Assembly (NCBI GenBank): GCA_029204225.1
Contig: CM055092.1
Coordinates: forward strand, 64,808,873 to 64,872,872
Source: Diphasiastrum complanatum
Taxonomy: Eukaryota; Streptophyta; Lycopodiopsida; Lycopodiales; Lycopodiaceae
Reading direction: 5' to 3'
DNA length: 64,000 nucleotides
The notes under the pieces were generated by a model that did not search any database, was not told where the DNA came from, and worked only from the letters and a program-made list of their open reading frames with translations. This document shows, one piece after another, positions 45,801 through 56,480 of this stretch. Every line of letters starts with the position of its first letter. Position 1 is the first letter of the stretch. The translations under genes and the position numbers were made by a program.

Positions 45801-47734
45801 AGGCAGTCTTCTTAATTAACTCCCAATCGTTATTCTCATTTGCTATCAGTTATACTTCAGGAATTTGAAAGTAGATTAACAAAACTGATCGACTAGGTCA
45901 ACTAATCAACTACCCCTTAGGCTCCATCTCTTTCCTCCCTTCCAAATATGGTTCAAGCTAAAAGCCCCATATTTGTACTAGGAAAAAGTTCAATTTGGTA
46001 TCAATAGTACTTAACTACTAATCAACCAGACAGTTTTGACTATTCATTCATTAAGTGCCGCACTTAATTACTGGCAAATCCCCTTATGGATCAGCATAAA
46101 AATTGTTCCAATAAGATTTGCGTTATTCTTGGTTTTTATTGATCCCAAAAAACAAGAAATGCTCCTATTAGTTGACAGATTCCAAAATCTACAACTAAAA
46201 GTGAAAGGAACTATGATATTATAACTGACTGATTTCAACTTAGTAAGATCATTCACTTTACATACGGTTTCTGTTTGATTAATAACCAATGAATCTGAAT
46301 TAATCCAAAACATCCATGGTTACTTTAAATTTTACGTAAACTGGGATTTTCAAATTTTGTTCGATATGGACCTAAGTTGTGAAAATCAATTTAAAGCATT
46401 GACTTAGCAGTTTCACAATTACCACCACATTCCGAAAGGATTTCAAAACATCCGTCATGCATTATACATGACATGCAACGATTTCTAAAAAAATCAATTT
46501 TTTTTTTTATGTAAATTGCCTAGGAACTGGGAAATCAGCTTTTTGAACTAGAATTGCTAAAAATAGCTTCATGCATGAAATTTTCTCTGATCAATTTACT
46601 AAATACCCATGTACCATGCATACAGATATATCCCTGAATGTTCATCAATAGAAAAGCACTACACTGAGTCATATGCATGCATGCATCAGAACATTACGAA
46701 AAATTTGCAAATTTTAGTTAAAAAATTGCCAAACTTTCGATAGCCATAACTTTCTCTACAGGACACCAAATTGGTCGCTGTAAAGCACAGCACGGAGGGA
46801 GAGTAGGTCTACAAGATAGTTGCCACATCACCCTGCCATCTAGGCTTCACACGTGCAATCTGTAACTGACCAAAAAATAGGTAGGGGCGCGCACTTTTTC
46901 AAGGTTGATTCATCAAAAATCTATCTACAGCCCTATAAGCATCCAATCAGAGGTTACAAGCACTTTTCTAAGGTTCATTAGAGAGGGATAAAGGCTTCTA
47001 TCAAGTCCATCAAGCAATCATATGCTTAGATCATGCAAAAATTGCATTTTTGGACTCCTTCAACAAGCAAAACTTCAACATGATGGTGCCTAAGCCTCAC
47101 ACTACCAAATTGGATGAATGATGGCTCAAAAAAGAGGAAATCCATCATATCTTCGAGCTTGTAATGGGATCCAACAAGTTCAGACCACCATTTGATAGGT
47201 ATTCATGCTCAAAAGTCCTCAAAAATACACTATTTTTTTTTGACTTTTTGAGACCCTTAATAGTGTCCAATCCTACCCAAAATTCATGACAGCCTTAGGA
47301 AATCTTCATTACACCTTTGAAAATGTGCATGAAAAGTATTGGCTATGAATTGTAAGAAAACCCCCAAAATTAGTCCAAAAACCATCAAAAAACCATGTTT
47401 GTGACCAAAATTTGTGGATCCAGTCCACAATTAAGTGCCATCAGACCCAAATCCCTGTAATTAAATTACATGAAAGCAGTAAAAGTTTTGATTTCAGTCA
47501 ATTATAGACTCTAGAGCCCATTTGTAGTCCAAAACCCAAATTGTGGTAAAAAGTCACTATCTTAGCATCCTTTTGACTTTTCAACCAACATGCAATCATT
47601 AGATCCAATCAATAATGACTGTAAAACAACAAGTACAATCTAGAAAACATACTAGATCAGTAACAATGATAAATTCCAAGCAAAAACACTTCAATATCTT
47701 TCATGCCATTTCTTTTAAGCGTCACTTGATCTTC
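45801..47734. other. AT-rich intergenic sequence
   Basis: No gene recognised over 1.9 kb. A CATGCATGCATGCA run lies near 46673-46686. Confidence 0.5.
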
Positions 47735-48110
47735 ATTATGAACAACTCTCTGATTTGGAACAAGATTCTTTGCCCTGCTCCGTCTTCCAATATTTCTTCT
47801 CTTACAAGTTTATAGGATATTATTGACTGCTCACAATACTTTATCCGTCATCAAGAGAGACTTGCTAAATCCTCCTCCTCTCTCCTCGAATCCTACTTAA
47901 AACAAACCCTCTCCTCCATTTCTTTTGACAGGGCTTGGGCTGCTAACCCTTCCCTTCGGGCTGATGAATTTATGGCTGCCTCCAATATGCTCAAAATCCT
48001 CGATCACACCAAATCCGCTATCCTTCGAAAAAGAATCCACCTCAATTGGCTTCGGAAAGTAGACCTTCCCTCGGCTTTATTCTTCAAGGAAGATTAAAGC
48101 TCAACAAAGG
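47735..48110 (+). pseudogene. LINE ORF2 fragment between endonuclease and reverse transcriptase
   Basis: The plus strand reads LLESYLKQTLSSISF, ADEFMAASNMLKILD and RKRIHLNWLRKVDLPSALFFKE. The last matches the R-S-R-x-x-W-L-x-x-G-D-x-N-S-x-F-F segment that leads into LINE RT. It stops near 48095 and no RT palm is seen. It lies 4.5 kb from the minus-strand LINE 5' half and is complementary to it in content. Confidence 0.6.
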
Positions 48111-48483
48111 AGAAAAGACTCTTGTGGCCTTATCATTGATGGTCCCTCATGTTGTCTATTTTCCATGTTTCTTGTTTCATTAGTTAATGTTTTTTCATTA
48201 GCATGCACAATGAGCAAATGAGCTAACCTCCCCTCTCACTCTCTTTCTCTCCCTCTTGCTCTACTTCTTCTATCTATCAATCTCCCTTTCTTCTCTTCTT
48301 CTCTCCCTTTCAATCTAAAATCATGATGTGTGTGTGGTTAGTGTAAGGAAGAGTAGTGGTAAAGAGTAGTAGTGTTAGAGAATAGAGTAGGAAGCATCTT
48401 GACATAGTTAGGTATCTATCCAGGATCTAATCCTTATTGACAGGTGGGGAGATGCTCACCGATTATATCTACACATCCTATAG
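48111..48483. other. Possible LTR sequence upstream of the PBS-like site
   Basis: Pyrimidine-rich CTCTTTCTCTCCCTC sequence at 48240-48310, then purine-rich AGAGTAGTAGTG repeats and a run to ACACATCCTATAG directly before the PBS-like site. No second copy was found, so LTR status is inferred from position only. Confidence 0.3.
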
Positions 48484-48501
48484 TGGCGCCGTTGTTCAGG
48501 A
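48484..48501 (+). promoter_or_regulatory. tRNA-Asp-type primer-binding site (gypsy-like)
   Basis: TGGCGCCGTTGTTCAGGA closely resembles TGGCGCCGTTGCCGGGGA, complementary to the 3' end of plant tRNA-Asp and used by Tat/Athila-type Ty3/gypsy elements. The first 11 bases are identical. It could mark the 5' end of an LTR element whose internal part runs to the right, through the ORF at 50324. Confidence 0.55.
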
Positions 48502-48829
48502 TAGGTTCCACTAACTAGTTTAGTTGCATTTTTAGTTGTTTTTGTTTTTTTAGAGCGTTTTTAGGTGGATTTTGGGTAGAGTTAGCTTGTTTTAGTGATT
48601 TCTTGTGCTTGGACTGTTCTCAGCTAGCGGAGGAGGTGTGAGAGGGTAGTGGAGACCCAAAATAGCCTCTAAGGGCTTGGCATCCATTGGCAAAACCAAA
48701 AAAACCAGAAAAATAACTCAAATATGTTTTTGGAGGGAAAAGAAGCAAAAATCCCATTAGATTTCGTTTATTCAAAATCCAGTGGGAACCAACCTTTGCA
48801 TGACTGGTAGCAGCTCCAGGGTGCTGTCC

Positions 48830-49970
48830 CAGACCTGCATAGAAGCCTGTGAAGATTCCCACTAGAAACCATAAAAGAAAAAAAAATTCTCAAAAAAACC
48901 ATAAGAAATTCAAAAAACCTCTTGAAAAATCAAAATTTTTTCAGATCTTTATAAGAAACTTCGAAGAGCTCTCTGAAGTTCCATCTCAATGAGACCAGGG
49001 CACAAAGAAACATGCGAAGGTTAGTTTCAAGTTTATGTGCTCTTGCGAAGGTTCCCAGTGAGAAAAAGACGAGAAAAACAGGCTCAACCTTCGTAGGCAC
49101 CCAAATTTTTAGTTCCAGTGGCCAAGAACCTTTGCAAAGAATTTTGAAGTTCCATCTTAGTGAGACAAGGACACAGAAGAGTCTGTGAAGGTTAGTTTGA
49201 TTCTAGTGAGCAGAAAATTGGATCTGAGTGCCTAAAAATCACTAAAGTCAAAGGATGTATCAAATCGCACAAGTAACCTTCGCAGACCATCCCATTAGCT
49301 GCAAAATGTCATTTTACATAAGTGATGAAGTTTGCGAGAGTTAGTACAAATTATTGGTGAAGATCAAAGCAAAAAGGTGTTCCTGAACCCTCGCAGATAG
49401 AAATTTTTTTATTTCCTGCGAGAGTTAACCTTCGCAGACTTTTTTAGAGCTAGATCCATACTAGATACAGCTCTTGTAAACCCTGCAAGAGTTACTTCCC
49501 AGTAGCTTATGAAAAATCAAGGTTTTTCTACTGCAAAACAGTGAAAGAACCTTTTCACAGCCAACCCTTGCACAAGTAACCTTCATAGACCAAATCAATA
49601 GCTAGATCTGCACCAGATCCAGCTACTGTGAAAATCTTAGGCAATCGGAGCAATGATAAAAAAGTTATCAAGGAAAAACCACCGTAAGAGGCCTAAAATC
49701 ACACTATCGGCCAATCATATTGATCTGATCCCTTAAGATCCAGATTGAATCCATTGTAATAGCAAGATCCAACATCCTTGGACTCTACTACCAAATGAAT
49801 CTGATATCTGAACGATAAGTTGTGTGAGAGTTCACCTCGTGCAAGGGTTGAACCTTCGTAGACAGGCTGAACATTCACAAAACCTTCACAGGGGGCAGTC
49901 AAATCACCTTCTGAACCTTCACAGACTTCTTTGAGGTCTTAGAATATTGTGATGAAGGTCCTTGCAAAAA
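48830..49970. repeat. Cluster of AACCTTCGCAGA-like motifs in both orientations
   Basis: At least fifteen imperfect occurrences of AACCTTCGCAGAC or its complement are scattered over 1.1 kb (for example near 48846, 49013, 49044, 49087, 49182, 49277, 49430, 49590, 49850, 49875 and 49912). Variants include GTGAAGGTTAG, TTCACAGAC, GAGAGTTA and CCTTCGTAGAC. Spacing is irregular. There is also a longer repeat: GAAGTTCCATCT(C/T)A(A/G)TGAGAC at about 48974 and 49147. No ORF of note. I know no named element with this pattern. Confidence 0.6.
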
Positions 49971-50323
49971 TTTGGTTGGAACTGAGCTAGGAAAAGTGCA
50001 CGTCTCCTAATACGCATTCTAGTTTCCGCTATATAAGAGGAAAATTCGAGTCATTAGATACTTCATTCAGTGAAGCTCTACTGAAAAATCCAACAAAATT
50101 TCAAAGTCATCTGTTTGTGACCAAACTTCTCACAAGCTCTCATCTTTTATTGCATCCACCCTCTACACACTCAGTTCTACCATTATCGCTTTCGTTTTTA
50201 CAATTTTCACATTCTCAATTTTTTAAGCCTTTCACCCATTTTTGATGTCTTTCCACCTTTTTGATCACCTTTTCGCCTGCCCACATTTCCATTGATAACA
50301 GTCCTTACCATCCATCTAACAAC

Positions 50324-51606
50324 ATGAAGTCTTCCTCCTCTCTTGACGATACTGGTACGAAGAAGGTCATCACATGCGAGGTGCCTTCTGCCGCCCAGGT
50401 TTGGGCCCTGCCATCTGAGTCTTTGATAAAATCTTGGCTTCAAGCTGCTGGCCTCCTTCTAGAAGCAATGGGCTTTTTCTCAGTGCTCTTCTCTTCGGAC
50501 ATCAACATGGATCTCGCTCTCCATGCTTACGCCACGTGGGACACACAGAAGCCGCATTTCCATATCCTGTACCAAGGTACTACGTATATTGTACAAATTA
50601 ACTCTAACTCCATGGTCACCGTCGACATCGTGTCCAGTGATCGCCAACCCATCGCCCATCACCAAGCCAAAAGCCTCATTAAACCATACGTAACGACAAC
50701 CACCCCTGAGCTCCCAATCAAAACTAACAATGGGTATTTGATAGAGGCTATCAATGACCCCATAACCCAAGCCGCCTACTACTTGTTGAACAACTTCTTA
50801 GTTGTTATTTCAACTTTTCGCAAGGACCACATACAATCCATGTTGCTAAGCCAAATCGTGGAATCCTTCATAGAATTCCCGAGCCTCTCGGTGGTGCCAT
50901 ATGACTGGCATACCTTCCATATGACTGACATACCTTCCTAATCCATGAGCTCTCCATTGCCATCAAGCCTAACATGCACAACCGCATCGCCACAGGACCT
51001 TTGCTATGTAACTTTGCCTGTGTGCTTCTCGAAGAGAAGGGTCGCGAGCTTAACTGCTCCACCGTTCTTTCTGCCACCGTTCCAAAAATGCCCAAAATGA
51101 AAAGTTTCACTAACTTGTACCCTCCTTCTGTTGCATCCACCTCCACCCAACCAACAGTTACTGAGACAATGGCCAACAAACGCATGCGTGGCACAGCCCC
51201 ATCTTCATCTAGCCCTCCTACCACCAAACAACGCACCACACCACCACAACCCACTTCTGTTGCTTTCACAGCCACAACTTCCTCTTCCGCTCAACCATCT
51301 GCTACCACCACCACATCTACCCCTATTGCTTCCATTCCGACATCCTCTACCTTTGTTCTCACATCTTCCACCGCTTCCATCACCATCGCTTCGTCTATAC
51401 CCCTTGTCTCCCCTTCTACCCCACTCCTTCAGATCAACTCCCTCGATTCACAACTCTCTCCCGACACCCTTGCTTGGATGAACCTCATCAACCTTTCGCT
51501 GCCTCGACAAGGGAGAGATGCAACCTATGCTCAGCATAGGTCGTCACTCGCGTGCTCTAGTCCAACCTATGCTCAACATAGGATCTCTTCGCAATCTGCT
51601 TGCTAA
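50324..51606 (+). pseudogene. Unrecognised ORF (about 430 codons), broken by a 20-bp duplication
   Basis: An ATG at 50324 (or in-frame 50261) opens a GC-richer frame to 50941 and a second frame continues to 51606. The break is explained by a 20-bp tandem copy, 50897-50916 and 50917-50936 (CCATATGACTGGCATACCTT); the frames before and after are then consistent. The N-terminal part is globular (SESLIKSWLQAAGLLLEA, HFHILYQGTTYIVQIN, AAYYLLNNFLVVISTFR), then IKPNMHNRIATGPLL. The C-terminal third is a Ser/Thr/Pro linker, and its last codons run into the palindromic repeats (TYAQHR twice). It may be a Gag-like ORF of an LTR element with the PBS at 48484, or an upstream part of the methylase gene. 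I do not recognise the family. Confidence 0.5.
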
Positions 51607-51960
51607 TCTATGTTGAGCATAGGTTGGAAGAGGACCAGAGATTCAACCAATGCTCAGCATAATTTGAAAGGTGGTTAGAATTGAAAAATCTCGCCGGCAT
51701 CCTATGCTGAGCATAAGCGAAGACATCCTATGCTCAGCATAGGTTGGATAAGAGCCTGCGAGTAACGACCTATGCTGAGCATAGGATGTCTGCGCAATTT
51801 GCTTGCTAACCTATGCTGAGCATAGGTTGGAATAGGACTAAAGATGAAAGCTATGCTCAGCATAGGTCGAAAGGAGATTAGAATTGAAGAATCTCGCCTC
51901 CGTCCTATGCTAAGCATAAGTTGTTACTAAGGACCCGATACAACCTATGCTCAACATAGG
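51524..51960. repeat. Array of eleven 17-nt palindromes (CCTATGCTNAGCATAGG)
   Basis: Copies start at 51524, 51566, 51607, 51647, 51701, 51727, 51769, 51810, 51850, 51904 and 51944. Four are perfect 8-bp-arm palindromes about a C or G centre (51524, 51727, 51769, 51810). The others carry one to four changes. The 51583-51720 segment recurs with a 203-bp offset at 51786-51923, so part of the array arose by duplication. Spacers are 9-38 bp and not conserved otherwise. It lies between the ORF ending at 51606 and the ParB-methylase exons. Confidence 0.85.
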
Positions 51961-52174
51961 TCGCTACTCGTATTTTTCTTGTTTTACAAGGCTTTGTCTG
52001 AGAAAAGTGACCTTTTGAGTTGTTTTAGTAAGAAAATGTGTTGAATGTTTAGTTTTGTTTTTTCAATTTTTTTCACAAAAACGGCTTGTCTTATTAAAGT
52101 TTTCAGTATTTTCATTAAGGTAGTGTTTTAAATTTTCTTAAAAAGTCCTTTTTTTTTTTTTGCAGATTTTCAAT

Positions 52175-55100
52175 TGTCTTTGATAATTTTAGTCAAGGAT
52201 TTCTTTCAGAATTTTGGGTAAACCTCAAGATATTCCGTTGAAAGATAAGAAAAAATTTATGTACTACTTCACCAAAGGGGTCAACAACACAAAGCTTTCA
52301 GAGCTTTTTATTCATAGCCTGGCAGGGGAGACTCACAATTCAAAGTTCAATAAAGATTGCTTGCTGATCAACCAGATGAGGATGAGGAAGAAGGTTTTGT
52401 GAATGTACTTGTAAAGGAGACGGATAAGTCTCGTTCTATTTTCATTCTGAACAAGACTATGATAAAGATTCGACTTTTCCAAGACGAGGCCATCAAAGCC
52501 TATTTTGATAAAGCTCTAGTTACTTTGTTGTGTAATTATAAAACATATTTTTATTCATGTTTGTCTACATTTATTCATTCTTTGAACTTTCAAGTAAAAG
52601 CCTTTACTCATTATTTTTTAAACTTGATTTTTGTTTCTGTCCAGAGCATGAAACAATGCTTAAAAATGGTTCTAGCTGCTATTGTTGAGGAGAAAGATCC
52701 AGTCTATTCATTATTGAGTTCAAAAGGTGCATCTATTGGACCTCGCAAGCCCGCTTCTACCACTGTTCAGGTCACAAAGCCGACCTCTGAAAATGTTGAG
52801 GATGAAATTGTAGCTGTCCCTCATCCCAAAAAAAAAAAGATCTCATAATATTTCTGAGTCTTCTCCCACTAGACCTAAGTCACGCCCAAAGACCATGGCT
52901 ACACATCACCATAAGTCCATCCCGTCTGCTGAAAGCAAGAAAGCCGCCACCAAACCATCTATGTCGCTACTTGGTGCATCCATCCGCCCTTTACAAGACA
53001 GCTTTGAGCTTGCCAAATTAAGAGAAGATATTCATAAAACAAAAAAAATAAAAGAAACAACTTTGATTTTAGATATAAATCAGTGTGATAGGCCACCTGT
53101 AGACCCAATAACAGGAGACAGGCCAATGGAAGTAAGAGAACCGAATGAAACACATGTACATAATTTAGAAATAAAATTTAAAGATCATACACATGCCATA
53201 GTTACTCCTTTTGTTGTTTTGATTGATCCCAACGAATGCAACGATGTTGCAAATTTTGATTTTTCTTTATTAGATTCATATCATTTTTTTGTTCTTGGGG
53301 ACATACACAGTTTACAAGCCCGGAAATAATTATCTCAAGAATATCCCCATACTCCAAGCTTTTGAACTGTGAGTGCCATTGTATTTGCTGGTCTGATAGT
53401 GAAAGAAGCGAAATTATTGGCTTGGGACCACAATATTGATCAGGACTACCGGATGAAAATGACCGTGATACAAAAGAATTCGATTTTTTCACAAAGAATA
53501 CATGAGAGTCTCCAAAGCAAGAGATGTGAATCAACTTGACTTCAAAGCACTCTGTGCTCAAGAGATAGGCCTGTCTTTTGATTCGAAAAATCCTACGTAG
53601 AGCCTTACAAAATATGATATTTTTTTTCAGCTTGTTTTTTGTAGTGGCCAGGTAATTTGTTTTGCTATGCTTGTCATGGAATGCTCTAGTCATAATATAT
53701 GTTGTAATCCTTTTAAATTGTTTTTATCAGACTAAAATTTTGAACTCAATTTTAATATTCCATAAATTCCTTATCAAATAATTTTTTTTTTTGATTTTAG
53801 GTGTAGGCCCTTGTTGATAAATTTTTTGATAAATGAGAAACTTTTCAAATAAAAGACCAACCTGCTCAGGGTGTCTCAAAGTCAAAGAAAAAAGTTGTGA
53901 GCACTCAAACTCTGAAGCCAATCCCTACAGAAATGGGAATATCAGAGTGGAAGAATATGCAAGAGATTAGCTCTTCAGAGCTAATAATAAGTGTTCTTTT
54001 TAGAGTTGTTGATGGTCAACTTTCTTTGACAAAAATGAGAAAAAAATTTCAATGGTAATAGTCATAATCTAAATATTTATTTTCATATTACCTTTTGTAA
54101 TAAAGTGATTTTCATGATTTTGTTGGATATTTAACAATTATACTTTTTAAATACAGGCATAAATTATTTATAAAAGTTCAAGAACTCCTTGTGACAGGGT
54201 TAAATTGTCAAGATTTTGATGAGTGTCAGAGGCTTTATCCTCTAAGCAGCCGAAATGAATCCTTGAGTCCATTTCTGATTTTGTTTAGAGACATGGTATT
54301 TATTTCACCCATGCTTAGCATAGGTGCTTATTAATTGTTTCTTTTCAATATTCTATGTCTCCTATGCTAAACAAAGCTTTTTCTTTATTATTATTATTTT
54401 TAAATAAGTTAAGTCTCCTATTCTATTTTATATTTTTTGTCTCCCATGCTAAGCATAGCTTTTTCTTTTTCAGTCTCCCGAAGACAAGAAAAACAAAGTC
54501 CTTCCAGAGCAATTCAAGAGACATATTCTGAAGACAAAAGCAGAAAAAAAGGATAGGGAGAGATTGGCACAAGGTGAGACTATTGTGGAGGAGGATCCAT
54601 TAGAGACCCACCTTTCCAAAAGTGTCGATGATCAACCATGCTTTTACTCGGTTGAGGAGGGCGATTGTAGAGAAATTTAAAAAAAAAAAAAAAAGACCTT
54701 ATACACTCTGCATCGCCGATATACCATATGGATTTCAGATGAAAGAATCATTAAATGATGATTCCCCTTTCAAATTCACCGAAATCCATAGTTTTATGCA
54801 GGGTTTTTTTGAAGTCACAACTTCTCCAATTTGGAGAGTTGTTATTTTTCATTCTTCTTGGCAGTCAGCTTCAGTACAGAAAGCTCTACTAACTTTCTGT
54901 AATGCGGGAATAGAGAATGTTGTGTGGTAAGTTTCTAAGTTCCTGAATTATTAATTCGTATTTAAATTCATATTTTTATTTTAAATTTTAAATTTTAAAG
55001 TTAAAATTTTAAACTTATTTTACTTGTAATGTTTCATGTCAGGTACAAGCCCAATGTCAGGAACTCGGGAGGAGCTCAACTTTGCAATAAAATAGAATAC

Positions 55101-55664
55101 ATAACCATCGGTTATTATTCTTTAGATGACAAACGTTCGATGCTTCATTACAACACTTTCGGACTGACAAGTTTTGAAAACTTGTTCCAGTATCCAACCG
55201 TGACGAAGAAATTAAAGAATCCAATGACGGGTTCTGTGGCTTGTCCCTGCCAAAAGTCACAACAATTAATTAATCATTTAACTGATATTTTTTCTCACCC
55301 AACTGATTGGGTTAAAAATTTATTTAGTGGTAGCACTACGAGCGCATGTGCTATTCAGAAAGGCAGACATGTTGCTGCAGTAGATTTAGATACTAATTTA
55401 GTTGATTTTGTAAAAATGAGAATGAAATATCTTTCAGTTTTGCTAGATGAACTATCTGAGGTGGGAAAGAGTTTAGACAGTGAGGATACAATAATTCACT
55501 TGTCCAAGGAACCTCAGCCTCCTACTAGCAAAAAAGTAGGCGACACAAGAGAATTTGCTGATGTCTTGGTTCAAAATTACAATGTGGTTATGGTAGTCGA
55601 AGAAATTCTAGAAGAGGTGCCACTTGAAAGTACAGTGGCTACTCAAGAAAAAAAAAAGATGTAA
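52175..55664 (+). pseudogene. Multi-exon ParB-like/DNA methyltransferase (beta-class N6/N4) gene, damaged
   Basis: Exons by reading: about 52175-52530, 52645-53650, 53807-54054, 54157-54295, 54474-54926 and 55043-55664. The last three introns have GT..AG ends and keep phase (2, 0, 2). The N-terminal part is acidic, then has a PKKKKI cluster (possible nuclear signal). The ParB-like domain is at about 53080-53500: VREPNETHVHNLEIKF, FFVLGDIHSLQA in place of V-x-x-G-x-H-R-x-x-A, then AGLIVKEAKLLAWDHNID and IRFFHKEYMR. A linker exon carries ISEWKNMQEISSSEL. The methylase follows: VEEGDCREI, CIADIPYGF (motif IV, 54718-54732; DPPY changed to DIPY), WYKPNVRNSGG across an intron, and DWVKNLFSGSTTSACA..GRHVAAVDLD (motif I, 55305-55391). 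Motif IV before I is the beta-class order. Disruptions: A11 at 52828, shifts near 53325, 53373 and 53473, TGA at 53834, A16 at 54679. Confidence 0.75.
54308..54459. repeat. Three further palindrome copies inside a methylase intron
   Basis: CCCATGCTTAGCATAGG at 54308, CCTATGCTAAACAAAGC at 54361 and CCCATGCTAAGCATAGC at 54443 are variants of the array at 51524-51960. They lie within the 178-bp intron between the exons ending at 54295 and starting at 54474. Confidence 0.75.
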
Positions 55665-56480
55665 ATGACCTTGATGATTTTTGGAAATAAAAAATTCTTT
55701 TTCGTTTTAAAGAATTATTGCGTTTATATTTTTTGATGTATTGTGTTTTGAATTCTTTTTGATTGATTTAATATTCTTAAATTTATTTTTTAATGATTTA
55801 AAATTAAGAATTTGAAATATTTAAATTTTTTTAATATTGATAATCATTACAAAAAATTAAAATTGTAACGATTTGTCAAGTTTACAATATTTTAATTTTA
55901 AAAGTGTTATTATAATATTTTTTGTAAAAAAAATATTGTTAGAAATTTCAAGAAATGAAAAGATTTTTTAGATTTTTTTCAGGGTGATTTTAATATTTTC
56001 ACAAATCATTTAATCTTGATTATTGTAAAGTAATTTTATTTGCGTTTATTTAATGTTTAAATATTTAATAAACTTACATAGGTATAAGCAAAGATTTTAA
56101 AAAATTTAGAACTTCAAAAAATATTGATTCAAATTATTGACATAATTTAAAAAATATTTTTTTTCGTTACAAGAATTGTAATTTAAAAAACTTTTAAAAT
56201 TCCAAAAAAAAAACTATAACTTTTGTTTTAAGTAAGCAAAAAATATTTTTTAGATATTTTAGTGGTTGTGTATCTAATGATTTTATTTTGAATAGTATTA
56301 TTATTTAATATGAGCTAATTTTAAGTTATTTATGAAAATCTATTGACCAAATTTTTGTAGCTTGAATTATTTTCTTGCAAAATACGACATTTTTTTAACA
56401 TTACAATATATTTATTTGAAGCATTTTAAATTTGGATATTTTTTAAAAAAATTTAAATTTTTTTAAAAAAATGGGTCTCC
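55665..56480. other. Very AT-rich 3' flank
   Basis: After the TAA at 55664 comes about 800 bp of almost pure A/T with TTAAATTTT-like phrases and no coding potential. AATAAA-like signals are too common here to choose one. Confidence 0.5.

Noticed and set aside
50868-51275. Minus-strand 135-codon ORF rich in Val and Gly.
   Set aside because: Antisense of the Thr/Pro-rich plus-strand coding region, without motifs.
51131-51481. Plus-strand ORF rich in Pro, Leu and His.
   Set aside because: Shadow of the Ser/Thr/Pro linker of the ORF at 50324-51606 in another frame.
51524-51960. CRISPR-like array.
   Set aside because: Repeats are palindromes with spacers of 9-38 bp of uneven length and part of the array is itself a segmental duplication; the host is a plant and no cas genes are present.
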